DNA of 48,360 nucleotides from Blautia sp. (GTDB lineage Bacteria > Bacillota > Clostridia > Lachnospirales > Lachnospiraceae): contig JAMPHB010000009.1 of NCBI GenBank assembly GCA_023663685.1, forward strand, positions 1-48,360, given 5' to 3'. This document shows, piece by piece, positions 26,412-34,349 of this stretch. The position numbers and the translations under genes are program-made. The notes beneath the pieces were generated by a model. That model was not told the DNA's origin and did no database searches. It saw only the letters and a program-made list of their open reading frames with translations. Positions within the stretch are counted from its first letter, which is position 1, and each line of letters begins with the position of its first letter.

Positions 26412-28450
26412 GAATTCGGGATCTGCTGGCGGCGGAAAGCATTGAGCTGCACGGCGCGGCAAAGGGGAAGGAAGATGTGCTGAATCAGATGGTGGATCTG
26501 ATGGCAAAGAGCGGAAAGATTGCAGATGTGGAGGTCTACCGCAAGGGCGTTTTCGCCAGAGAAGAGGAGGGAACCACCGGAATCGGCGAAGGGATTGCGA
26601 TTCCGCACTGTAAGTCCGATGCGGTGAAGGCACCGGGGCTTGCGGCGATGGTGGTGCCGGAGGGAGTAGAGTTTGATTCCTTAGACGGGGCTCCGGTGAA
26701 AATACTGTTTCTGATTGCAGCGCCGAACACGAAGGACAATGTGCATCTGGACGTGCTGAGTAAATTGTCCATGCTGCTTATGGATGAGGCGTTTACCCAG
26801 AGTTTAGTAGAGGCGGGCTCTGTGAAGGAGTTCCTGGGAATTATTGACAGGGCGGAGAGTGACAAGGATTCGGCGGAGGCGGCGAAGCAGGAGCAAAAGC
26901 CAAAAAAGGGATATCAGATTTTGGCTGTCACCGGCTGTCCCACCGGAATCGCCCACACCTATATGGCGGCGGAGGCACTGGAGAAGAAGGCGGCAGAGCT
27001 GGACGTGAGCATCAAGGTGGAGACAAGGGGCAGCGGCGGCGCGAAAAATGTACTGACCGATGAGGAGATTAAGCAGGCTTCGGCGATTATCGTGGCGGCG
27101 GACACGAAGGTGCCGATGGTTCGTTTCAATGGTAAGAGGGTGATTGAATGCAAGGTGGCGGACGGCATCAATAAGGCGGAGAGCCTGATTCAGCAGGCCG
27201 TTCGCGGCGAGGCAAAAATCTATCAGGCGTCCGGGGAGGCCGCGCGGGAGGAAAAGGGCGAAGGCGCAGGCTTCGGACACATGATCTACACGCATTTGAT
27301 GAGCGGTGTATCGCACATGCTTCCCTTCGTTATTGGCGGCGGCATTATGACCGCGCTGGCGTTTCTGATTGATACGCTGATGGGCTACGGCGCGACGGGC
27401 GGAGGCACATTTGGTTCATGTACGCCCCTCTCGGCATTTTTCAAATATGGCGGCGGGCTGGCGATGGGGCTCATGGTTCCGGTGCTGGCGGGATATATCG
27501 CCTACTCGATTGCAGACCGGCCGGGACTTGCGGTGGGCTTTACCGGAGGATTGTTAGCCTCCAGTGGAAACGCCCTTGTGAGCGGTTTTGACTGGGCGGG
27601 CAATGTGACGGGCTTTCAGAAATTTATTGCAGATTTTGCGTTCCAGAAGATGGACGGCGGCAATACAGTATCCGGCTTCCTCGGCGGAATCGTGGCGGGC
27701 TTTCTCGCGGGATATATTGTTCTGCTTTTGAAGAAGCTGTGCTCGAAGCTTCCGGCGGCTCTCGAGGGAATCAAGCCGACCCTGATTTATCCGCTGATTG
27801 GAATTCTGCTGGTTTGTATTTTGATGTGCTTCATTTTCAATCCGCTGATTGGACTTATCAATACGGGACTCAGCAATATGCTGACCGGAATTGCAGATGC
27901 GGGGCTGATTACGGTTCTGGGTCTTCTGCTTGGAGCAATGATGGCGGTTGATATGGGAGGCCCGATCAACAAGGCGGCGTATGTATTCGGCACGGGAATG
28001 CTGGCGACGGCTTCCCAGATGCTGGCGGAGGGCGCAAGCAATTCCGACCCGGCTGTGCAGGCCTGCTATATTGCGATGGCGTCCATCATGGTCGGAGGCA
28101 TGGTGCCGCCAGTGGGAATTGCCCTGGCGTGCCAGTTTTTTCCGAAGAAGTTCACAAAGACAGAGCGGGATACCAGAGTGTCCAACCTCGTGATGGGCTG
28201 CTCCTTCATTACAGAGGGCGCGATTCCCTTCGCGGCGGCAGATCCGGTGCATGTGATTCCCTGCACGCTGGTGGGTGCGGGCGTGGCAGGCTTTTTATCG
28301 GCACTGTTTGGATGTACGCTGATGGCGCCCCACGGCGGAGTCTTTGTCTTTGCGACGGTGGGAAATCCGCTTATGTATATTCTGTCGTGGCTGGTCGGCT
28401 CGGTAATAACGGCCGTGATGCTCGGCTTTATCAAAAGGGATGCACAGTAA
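26408..28450 (+). CDS. fruA: Fructose PTS permease, EIIA-EIIB-EIIC fusion
   Basis: A 680-residue single-chain PTS permease. EIIA (about 1-150) carries the phospho-His67 in GIAIPHCK. EIIB (about 172-275) carries the phospho-Cys177 in VTGCPTGIAHTYMA. EIIC (about 290-678) is a polytopic membrane domain starting near THLMSGVSHMLPFVIGGG. It imports fructose as fructose 1-phosphate. Domain order A-B-C is usual in Firmicutes. The start overlaps the fruK stop. Confidence 0.96.
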   Translation: MRIRDLLAAESIELHGAAKGKEDVLNQMVDLMAKSGKIADVEVYRKGVFAREEEGTTGIGEGIAIPHCKSDAVKAPGLAAMVVPEGVEFDSLDGAPVKILFLIAAPNTKDNVHLDVLSKLSMLLMDEAFTQSLVEAGSVKEFLGIIDRAESDKDSAEAAKQEQKPKKGYQILAVTGCPTGIAHTYMAAEALEKKAAELDVSIKVETRGSGGAKNVLTDEEIKQASAIIVAADTKVPMVRFNGKRVIECKVADGINKAESLIQQAVRGEAKIYQASGEAAREEKGEGAGFGHMIYTHLMSGVSHMLPFVIGGGIMTALAFLIDTLMGYGATGGGTFGSCTPLSAFFKYGGGLAMGLMVPVLAGYIAYSIADRPGLAVGFTGGLLASSGNALVSGFDWAGNVTGFQKFIADFAFQKMDGGNTVSGFLGGIVAGFLAGYIVLLLKKLCSKLPAALEGIKPTLIYPLIGILLVCILMCFIFNPLIGLINTGLSNMLTGIADAGLITVLGLLLGAMMAVDMGGPINKAAYVFGTGMLATASQMLAEGASNSDPAVQACYIAMASIMVGGMVPPVGIALACQFFPKKFTKTERDTRVSNLVMGCSFITEGAIPFAAADPVHVIPCTLVGAGVAGFLSALFGCTLMAPHGGVFVFATVGNPLMYILSWLVGSVITAVMLGFIKRDAQ

Positions 28451-28474
28451 TCAAATAAAAGGAGGTTTTATTTT

Positions 28475-28732
28475 ATGAAGGAATTTAAGTATGTGATTCG
28501 GGACGAGATGGGGATTCATGCAAGACCTGCGGGTGAGCTGGTAAAGGCGGCGGCGAAATATCCCTGCGCGGTGAAGATTGAGAAGGATGGACGCGAGGTG
28601 GATGCGAAGCGCATCATGGGTGTGATGAGCCTCGGCGTGAAGTGCGGGATGGAGATTACCCTAAAGACGGACGGGGAACAGGAGGAGGAAGCCATTGCGG
28701 AGCTGAGTAAGTTTTTAGAGGAAAACCTGTAA
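28475..28732 (+). CDS. ptsH: HPr-like phosphocarrier lacking Ser46
   Basis: An 85-residue HPr. The active-site His15 lies in GIHARPAG and is intact. The regulatory site that reads KSIMGVMSLG in most Firmicutes HPr proteins reads KRIMGVMSLG here, with Arg46 in place of Ser46. It can therefore carry phosphate from enzyme I but should not be a substrate of HPr kinase at that position. It lies between fruA and ptsI, behind AAAGGAGG. A second HPr with Ser46 may exist elsewhere in the genome. Confidence 0.93.
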   Translation: MKEFKYVIRDEMGIHARPAGELVKAAAKYPCAVKIEKDGREVDAKRIMGVMSLGVKCGMEITLKTDGEQEEEAIAELSKFLEENL

Positions 28733-28773
28733 ACGCGCAAGGGCGTAATAACGATCAAAGCGGGGGAGCTGCC

Positions 28774-30396
28774 ATGGAAATTATTGGAAAGAGTGTGTTT
28801 AATGGAATTGCGATTGGAAGGCTGGCGGTTTTTGAAAAGGCGGACAGTCCGGTAAAGCGGGAAAAGATCACGGAGGTGCAGGCGGAGATTCAGAGGTTTG
28901 CGGAAGCGAAGCAGCAGGCGAAGGAGCAGCTTGCACAGCTCTACGAGAAGGCCTTAAAGGAAGTGGGGGAAGTCAACGCGGCGATTTTTGAGGTTCACCA
29001 GATGATGCTTGAGGATCTGGATTATGTGGAGTCGATCACGAACATGATTGAGTCGCAGGAGGTCAACGCAGAATATGCGGTGGCCTCCACCGGAGATAAT
29101 TTTTCCGCCATGTTTGCGGCAATGGACGACGAGTACATGAAGGCGAGGGCGGCAGACGTTAAGGATATCAGCAATAGGGTGATTGCAGTTCTCCAGGGGA
29201 ATGCTGTCGGCGGAATAGAGGCGGGCGAGCCGGTGATTTTGCTGGCAGAGGATCTGGCGCCCAGCGAGACGGTACAGCTCGATAAGTCCATGGTGCTTTC
29301 CTTTGTGACCCGCTACGGTTCGACAAACTCCCACACAGCAATTCTCGCCCGGACGATGAATATTCCGGCGTTGATTGGCGTGGACTACCCGGAGGATGCG
29401 GCTGGGAAGCTCGGCATTGTGGACGGCTATGAGGGGAAACTTATCGTCGATCCGGAGCCTGCGGTATTGGAGGAATACCGCAGAAAAAAGGAGCAGGAGG
29501 AGGAGCAAAAGCGCCTGCTGCTGGAACTCAAAGGGAAAGAGAGCGTAACGAAGGACGGAAAGCATATCCACCTTTATGCAAATATCGGCAGTGTGGCGGA
29601 TGTGGCCTCTGTGCTGGCGAATGATGCGGAGGGAATCGGACTGTTTCGGAGTGAGTTCTTATATCTGGAAGCGAAGGATTATCCCACGGAGGAGGAGCAG
29701 TTTCAGGCCTACCGGAAGGTGGCGGAGACCATGGCGGGAAAGAAGGTCATTATCCGCACGCTGGATATCGGCGCTGACAAGCAGGCGGAGTATTTTGGTC
29801 TGGATAAGGAAGAAAATCCTGCGATGGGCTACCGGGCGATCCGTATCTGCTTAGACCGCAGGGAGGTTTTTAAGACCCAGCTGCGGGCACTGTATCGGGC
29901 AAGTTATTACGGCAGCCTTGGAATCATGTTTCCGATGATTATATCTGTGGATGAGGTTGTGCAGATCCGGGCGGTCATCGACGAGGTAAAGGTGGAGCTG
30001 GATGTAGAGTCCGTGCCCTACAAGGACGTGGAGCTCGGCGTTATGATAGAGACTCCGGCGGCGGTGATGGTGAGCCGGGAGCTGGCGGAGCATGTAGACT
30101 TCTTCTCCGTGGGAACCAACGACCTGACCCAGTATACGCTTGCAATCGACCGCCAGAATCCGAAGCTGGACAGTATATACGACAGTCATCATCCCGCAAT
30201 CCTTAAAATGTTGCAGATGATCGTGGACAATGGGCACGCGGGAGGCTGCTGGGTCGGTATATGCGGGGAGCTTGGCGCGGATACCACACTGACGGAGACA
30301 TTTCTTCGCATGGGCTTCGATGAACTGTCTGTCAGCCCCTCGATGGTTTTGAGGGTGAGGCAGAAGATACGCGGGTGCTGTGTGGAGCAGAGCTGA
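28774..30396 (+). CDS. ptsI: PTS enzyme I (PEP-protein phosphotransferase)
   Basis: A 540-residue enzyme I that transfers phosphate from PEP to HPr. The phospho-His is in TNSHTAILAR (about residue 185), somewhat different from the common GGxTSHxAI. PEP-binding motifs follow: GIGLFRSEFLY (about 288), MGYRAIRICLD, MIETPAAV and SVGTNDLTQY. A Cys in GGCWVGICGEL near the C-terminus is the conserved catalytic region. It starts 41 bp after HPr and completes a self-contained fructose phosphorelay. Confidence 0.95.
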   Translation: MEIIGKSVFNGIAIGRLAVFEKADSPVKREKITEVQAEIQRFAEAKQQAKEQLAQLYEKALKEVGEVNAAIFEVHQMMLEDLDYVESITNMIESQEVNAEYAVASTGDNFSAMFAAMDDEYMKARAADVKDISNRVIAVLQGNAVGGIEAGEPVILLAEDLAPSETVQLDKSMVLSFVTRYGSTNSHTAILARTMNIPALIGVDYPEDAAGKLGIVDGYEGKLIVDPEPAVLEEYRRKKEQEEEQKRLLLELKGKESVTKDGKHIHLYANIGSVADVASVLANDAEGIGLFRSEFLYLEAKDYPTEEEQFQAYRKVAETMAGKKVIIRTLDIGADKQAEYFGLDKEENPAMGYRAIRICLDRREVFKTQLRALYRASYYGSLGIMFPMIISVDEVVQIRAVIDEVKVELDVESVPYKDVELGVMIETPAAVMVSRELAEHVDFFSVGTNDLTQYTLAIDRQNPKLDSIYDSHHPAILKMLQMIVDNGHAGGCWVGICGELGADTTLTETFLRMGFDELSVSPSMVLRVRQKIRGCCVEQS

Positions 30397-30415
30397 AAAA
30401 TGAATGTGTATGAAA

Positions 30416-30479
30416 GCAGGGGCTGTAGAAGTTTTATGACGGAAAGTGATTTCCATAATAAAGCTTCTGCAGCCCTTGC
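30416..30479 (+). terminator. Long RNA hairpin after ptsI, possible terminator or 3' structure
   Basis: Arms 30416-30437 and 30458-30479 pair over 22 positions; the three non-Watson-Crick positions are all G-U in plus-strand RNA. An inner GGAAA/TTTCC stem extends it. No T-tract follows, so it is not a textbook terminator. It may be a 3'-stabilising structure or processing site of the fru transcript. Confidence 0.5.
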
Positions 30480-30504
30480 AAACGTTTGTTCTATATGCTA
30501 TAAT
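30476..30504 (+). promoter_or_regulatory. Promoter of the restriction-modification gene with palindromic operator
   Basis: TTGCAA (30476-30481), 17-bp spacer, TGC-extended perfect TATAAT (30499-30504). The palindrome CAAACGTTTG (30479-30488) sits on the -35/spacer. It has the central CpG of LacI-family or cre-like operators, so a repressor site is possible. The right arm of the preceding hairpin also reaches the -35. Confidence 0.65.
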
Positions 30505-30536
30505 TTGATATATGTTTCAGAAAAGGTGGTAGATTC

Positions 30537-33335
30537 ATGGCATCAGAAGAAATCACAAAGGGCATTGTTGCTGAGAAGCTGGCAGGTATACCGGAGTATC
30601 CCATGAGGCAGAATGAGGAGCAGAGCGGGATTGTCTGGTTTAAAGAGGACAGCTATGTGGGAACCCGCTATAACTGGCTGCGGGATGTTTTTTCTAAGGC
30701 TTCGAAAAAACAGAATCTCTCAGAGCCGGGAAGACCGGATTTTACAATTATAAAAGAAAAATCCAATTTGATGATTGTGATTGAGTGCAAGGCAAAAGCA
30801 GATGCATCCGGCAGTAAGCACTCCATGTTTGAAAATCCTGGGGAGTATTGTACCTATGGTTATGGGACGCCCTATGAGACGATACATTATGCGGTAAATG
30901 GAGCCTTGTACTATGCCACCTTTTTAAATTCTATCTATGATGTTATCGCGATTGGCGTCTCCGGGCAGAGTAAGGCGGAACTTAAAATCACATCGTTTTT
31001 GTTACCAAAGGGTGGAGAATTATCGGATTTAGTCCTGCTGGAGGACGCCGGATATCAGGAAGCGCTTTCCCCGCTGTCTGTCTATGAGAAAAAGATAGAT
31101 GAAGTTTTGGGGAGATTTTCCGCAAGTGAGGAGGAGATTCGCAACGAGCTTAAAAAGTATACGCTTGTGTGTGCAAATTTTTTGCGTGCCAATGGAATTG
31201 AGGACAATTCCAAGGCTGGATTTATTTCCGCAGTATTTTTGGGCTTAACGAATACAGAATCACGCCTATATGCAGAGACAAAAGAGGCAGTTGGGGAACA
31301 AGAGAGTGGAAAAACCAGGAAGCCGTTCAGAGATCCGATTGGAAAGGATGCAGTAAAAATGCTTAAGGCTGCACTCTATGGTGACGGGGAAAGCAGATAT
31401 GATACGGACTATCGGCGGGGAGTATGGGATATTGATGGAATTCCGGAAGGTAAAAGACGTTCTCTGAAATTTTTTTATGACGCTTTATTGGGCAGAGATG
31501 AGCTGCTCAAAGCACCGAAGGGGCAGGATAACCGTTATTTTAAGGATGGAGATACAGTACTGTCCTGCTGCATTTTTTCTGTCTATGAAAATGTGATTTG
31601 TATTTTGGAGCGATGTAAGGGCATCGATATTATGGGAGAGTTCTATACGACCTTCCTGCGTTTCACAAAGGGAAATGCCAAGGAGAAGGGAATTGTCCTC
31701 ACGCCAAAACACATCACAGACTTGTTTTGTGACCTTGCAGAATATTACAGTGGGGAGGGCTTTTCGGAGAACACAAGGATTTTAGATATATGCTGTGGAA
31801 CGGGAGCTTTTCTCATATCAGCATTGGGGCGTATCAAGGAAAATATTCGGACGCAGTTTATCGGGGAGGACAAGAAGCAGGAGAAATATGAAAAGGCACA
31901 GAAAAAAAGCCTGATTGGCGTGGAGCGCGATGCCTCTATGTACGCGCTGGCATATGCGAATATGCGTTTTCATGGTGATGGCAAATCCAATCTCTTTAAC
32001 TGTTCTTCGCTGCTTTCGGATTCTTACGCACCTATGGACGACAGTGGAATGACATATCTGTCAGATGGGAGAAAGGTACATATACACGAGGCTCTGGCAG
32101 AGTTTGGCGAGATTGATATCGGAATGATCAACCCGCCTTATTCGCTTGGGACAACCGCAAATAAAAGAAAAGCGGCCTACCCGGACGGGACGCCGGAGGA
32201 GGTGGTCATTCAAAAAGGGCAGGAGGAGCTGGATTTTACAGCTTCGATGCTGCATTATTTAAAAAAGGGAGGTATTGGCATTGCAATTCTTCCCATGTCA
32301 TGCGCGGGAAACAGCGGCGAGAAGATGCGCAGGGCGCTTCTTAAGCATCATACCCTGCTTGCCTGCATGACGATGTCCCCGAATCTATTTTTTGACAGCC
32401 ATGTAGGAACGGCTACCTGCATCATGGTTTGGAAAGCGCATGTTCCGCATGACGAGAGCAAAGCGGTATTTTTTGCGAGGTGGCAGGAGGATGGTTTTCG
32501 CGTTATTCCTCATAACGGAAGAATGGAAACAGAGGACTGGGCGAATATTCGTGTACAATGGCTGGAACAAATCGACGGAATTGCACCTGCGAACGATTAT
32601 GTCTTTATGAAGCGCAGGATTTTGACAGGCAGTGAGGCTTTGGCGGAAGCATATGTGAAGACGGACTACAGCAGGCTGTCAGAGATGGATTTTATCGGCT
32701 TGCTGAAAAAATATGCTCTGTACAAATATATGGACGCCAGGGGATATTTGGAAGAGCCTGAATGCACAAAATTGAGCTGGTATCTTGACCATATTGACCA
32801 GAAGGAATTTGAGTCCATGTATGCAGGGGCGGCGGAGGAACAGACGCTTGTATTAACTGACCGGGCATGGGGAGAGTTTATGCTGGGAGATGAACAGTAT
32901 TTTAAAATCGAAAGGGGCGCTTCGGTTTATCTCAAAAATATGGCACTGGGAGATATTCCGTATGTCAGTACTACGCAGGAAAAGAATGGAATCACCCAGT
33001 ATGTTTCCGAATCTAACCGGGAGGGGAATTTGATTACATTAGCGTATGATGGAAGCATTGGCGCATGTTTTTATCAGGAAAACGCTTTTTTTGCAAGTGA
33101 AAAAATAGTTACGATAGACTTAGTGCAGCAGGAACTGAACAAGTATACCGCCTTTTTTATTATTGGCATTTTAAAGCTGGAATCCATGATGTATTCCTAC
33201 GGAGGGCGAAAATGGACAGTTGAAAAACAGCTTAAGGAAACCGCTGTCCGGCTTCCGGTTGCAGCTGACGGGCAGCCGGATTATGCATTTATGGAACTGT
33301 ATATAAAGTCTCTTCCATTCAGTGGGAATATTTGA
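30537..33335 (+). CDS. Single-chain type IIG-like restriction-modification enzyme
   Basis: A 932-residue protein. The N-terminal nuclease has a PD-(D/E)xK arrangement: PD at 67-68 and ECK at 83-85. The adenine methyltransferase domain (about 365-640) has motif I DICCGTGAF (417-425) and motif IV NPPY (532-535), the signature of gamma-class N6-adenine methylases. The C-terminal about 180 residues resemble a target-recognition domain, ending YGGRKWTVEKQLKETAVRLP. Cleavage, methylation and recognition on one chain match type IIG/BcgI-like enzymes. GGTGG lies before the ATG. No separate hsdS, hsdR or hsdM is present. It has its own promoter and terminator. The recognition site is unknown. Confidence 0.88.
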   Translation: MASEEITKGIVAEKLAGIPEYPMRQNEEQSGIVWFKEDSYVGTRYNWLRDVFSKASKKQNLSEPGRPDFTIIKEKSNLMIVIECKAKADASGSKHSMFENPGEYCTYGYGTPYETIHYAVNGALYYATFLNSIYDVIAIGVSGQSKAELKITSFLLPKGGELSDLVLLEDAGYQEALSPLSVYEKKIDEVLGRFSASEEEIRNELKKYTLVCANFLRANGIEDNSKAGFISAVFLGLTNTESRLYAETKEAVGEQESGKTRKPFRDPIGKDAVKMLKAALYGDGESRYDTDYRRGVWDIDGIPEGKRRSLKFFYDALLGRDELLKAPKGQDNRYFKDGDTVLSCCIFSVYENVICILERCKGIDIMGEFYTTFLRFTKGNAKEKGIVLTPKHITDLFCDLAEYYSGEGFSENTRILDICCGTGAFLISALGRIKENIRTQFIGEDKKQEKYEKAQKKSLIGVERDASMYALAYANMRFHGDGKSNLFNCSSLLSDSYAPMDDSGMTYLSDGRKVHIHEALAEFGEIDIGMINPPYSLGTTANKRKAAYPDGTPEEVVIQKGQEELDFTASMLHYLKKGGIGIAILPMSCAGNSGEKMRRALLKHHTLLACMTMSPNLFFDSHVGTATCIMVWKAHVPHDESKAVFFARWQEDGFRVIPHNGRMETEDWANIRVQWLEQIDGIAPANDYVFMKRRILTGSEALAEAYVKTDYSRLSEMDFIGLLKKYALYKYMDARGYLEEPECTKLSWYLDHIDQKEFESMYAGAAEEQTLVLTDRAWGEFMLGDEQYFKIERGASVYLKNMALGDIPYVSTTQEKNGITQYVSESNREGNLITLAYDGSIGACFYQENAFFASEKIVTIDLVQQELNKYTAFFIIGILKLESMMYSYGGRKWTVEKQLKETAVRLPVAADGQPDYAFMELYIKSLPFSGNI

Positions 33336-33356
33336 TGGTGGGATTATTGGAAATGG

Positions 33357-33388
33357 GGAGAGACGCTAATCGTGTCTCTCCTCTTTAT
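33357..33388 (+). terminator. Terminator after the restriction-modification gene
   Basis: Ten-pair stem starting GGAGAGAC (33357-33366 with 33372-33381), loop TAATC, then TCTTTATT. It overlaps the 3' end of the convergent histidine phosphatase gene. Confidence 0.75.
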
Positions 33389-34097
33389 TGGCAAAGCACT
33401 CACAGAAGCGGGCGGAGAAGGAAGGCTCCTCGTCCGCAGCATAGAGATGGGAGATATCCCCAAAGGTGTTGACGCGAAAGGAGGCAATTCCCTCCCTGCG
33501 CTCTTCGGTGTATACCGTAGTGACCGATGTGGGAGCGGCACAGAATCCCTGCCAGAGTATCATCGGCGACACGGAGAGCAGATGGCTTAAGAGCACGCAT
33601 TCCAGTCCGAAGTGGCAGAAAAATACAAGCGTGTCATTGTTTGGTCTTTCGGCGCGGTAGTATTTATGTTCCCGCACATAGCCGTGTGCGGCGAGAAGCT
33701 TGTCCAGTTCTGCGCAGACCCGGTCGTACTCCTCCCGGACGCGGCCTGCTTTCATGCGTTCGTCGTCCGTCCATGTGTCTGCGTCATAGAATGTGTCCTC
33801 CTTCGTCCAGTCGGCGGGAAGCCAGTCCCACGGAACATGCATTTTATCCTTGTCATCCGGTCTGTGGATTCGCGGGGAAAACTCCTGCAGCCATTCGCAG
33901 ACGGTTGCGGTGCGATGCATTTTTTCTAAGGTGCAGCCTGCGGTATCTCTCGCCCTTCCCAGAGGCGATACATAAAATTCTTTCACGTCCAGTCTGGCTA
34001 TGCGCGTGGCCAAAAGCTCTGCTTCCCTCCAGCCCTGCTCAGTCAGAGAGTCTATTTCGTAGTTCGGGTCTCCGTGTCTGATAATGATAAGTCTCAT
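33366..34097 (-). CDS. Histidine phosphatase family protein (phosphoglycerate mutase-like)
   Basis: A 243-residue protein with the RHG motif at 7-9 (LIIIRHGDPNYE), where His8 is the phospho-acceptor. SPLGRARDTA follows near 45-55, and the second catalytic His is in VFFCHFGLE (about 177). Members range from phosphoglycerate mutases to broad phosphatases; the divergent middle region (about 85-125) prevents a substrate call. GGAGGACACC precedes the start on the minus strand. It converges with the restriction-modification gene and diverges from argJ. Confidence 0.9.
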   Translation of the reverse strand: MRLIIIRHGDPNYEIDSLTEQGWREAELLATRIARLDVKEFYVSPLGRARDTAGCTLEKMHRTATVCEWLQEFSPRIHRPDDKDKMHVPWDWLPADWTKEDTFYDADTWTDDERMKAGRVREEYDRVCAELDKLLAAHGYVREHKYYRAERPNNDTLVFFCHFGLECVLLSHLLSVSPMILWQGFCAAPTSVTTVYTEERREGIASFRVNTFGDISHLYAADEEPSFSARFCECFANKEERHD

Positions 34098-34187
34098 GGG
34101 GTGTCCTCCTTCTTGTAGTACCAGTCTATTTTACTATGACGAAGCTTTTGTAGCAAGGGGAAGCTTTTTCTGCGTTTCGTGTTTGCG

Positions 34188-34216
34188 TTGATTTTTGCAG
34201 TGCGGTTGTATATAAT
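34188..34216 (+). promoter_or_regulatory. Promoter of argJ-bioY
   Basis: TTGATT (34188-34193), 17-bp spacer, perfect TATAAT (34211-34216). The predicted start near 34223 leaves a leader of about 127 nt. Confidence 0.75.
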
Positions 34217-34222
34217 GGAAAT

Positions 34223-34349
34223 CGAGATGCGCAGTGTCGGCTGAGATTGCCCCATCATTATAACAGCTTAAGCAACAAAATGGATAATTCCTTACTGGAT
34301 GTAAGGGATATTAACCATAAATATATTGTAGTAGAAGGGAGAGCAGCAG
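34223..34349 (+). promoter_or_regulatory. Structured argJ leader with TPP-riboswitch-like fragments
   Basis: The leader contains GGCTGAGAT (34239-34247) and TGGATAAT (34281-34288), then GTAAGGGA (34301-34308). This resembles the order of conserved segments in TPP riboswitches (CTGAGA, GGATAAT, GTAGGGA). The spacing is wider than in a canonical element and the CCTGATC segment is missing. An 8-bp hairpin TTCCTTAC/GTAAGGGA (34288-34308) is certain by base pairing. No ArgR box was recognised. Real riboswitch function is doubtful. Confidence 0.25.

Noticed and set aside
33527-34081. Plus-strand 184-codon frame opposite the histidine phosphatase
   Set aside because: The minus-strand product has clear catalytic motifs and a good ribosome binding site; the opposite frame is Arg/Ser-rich with no known features.
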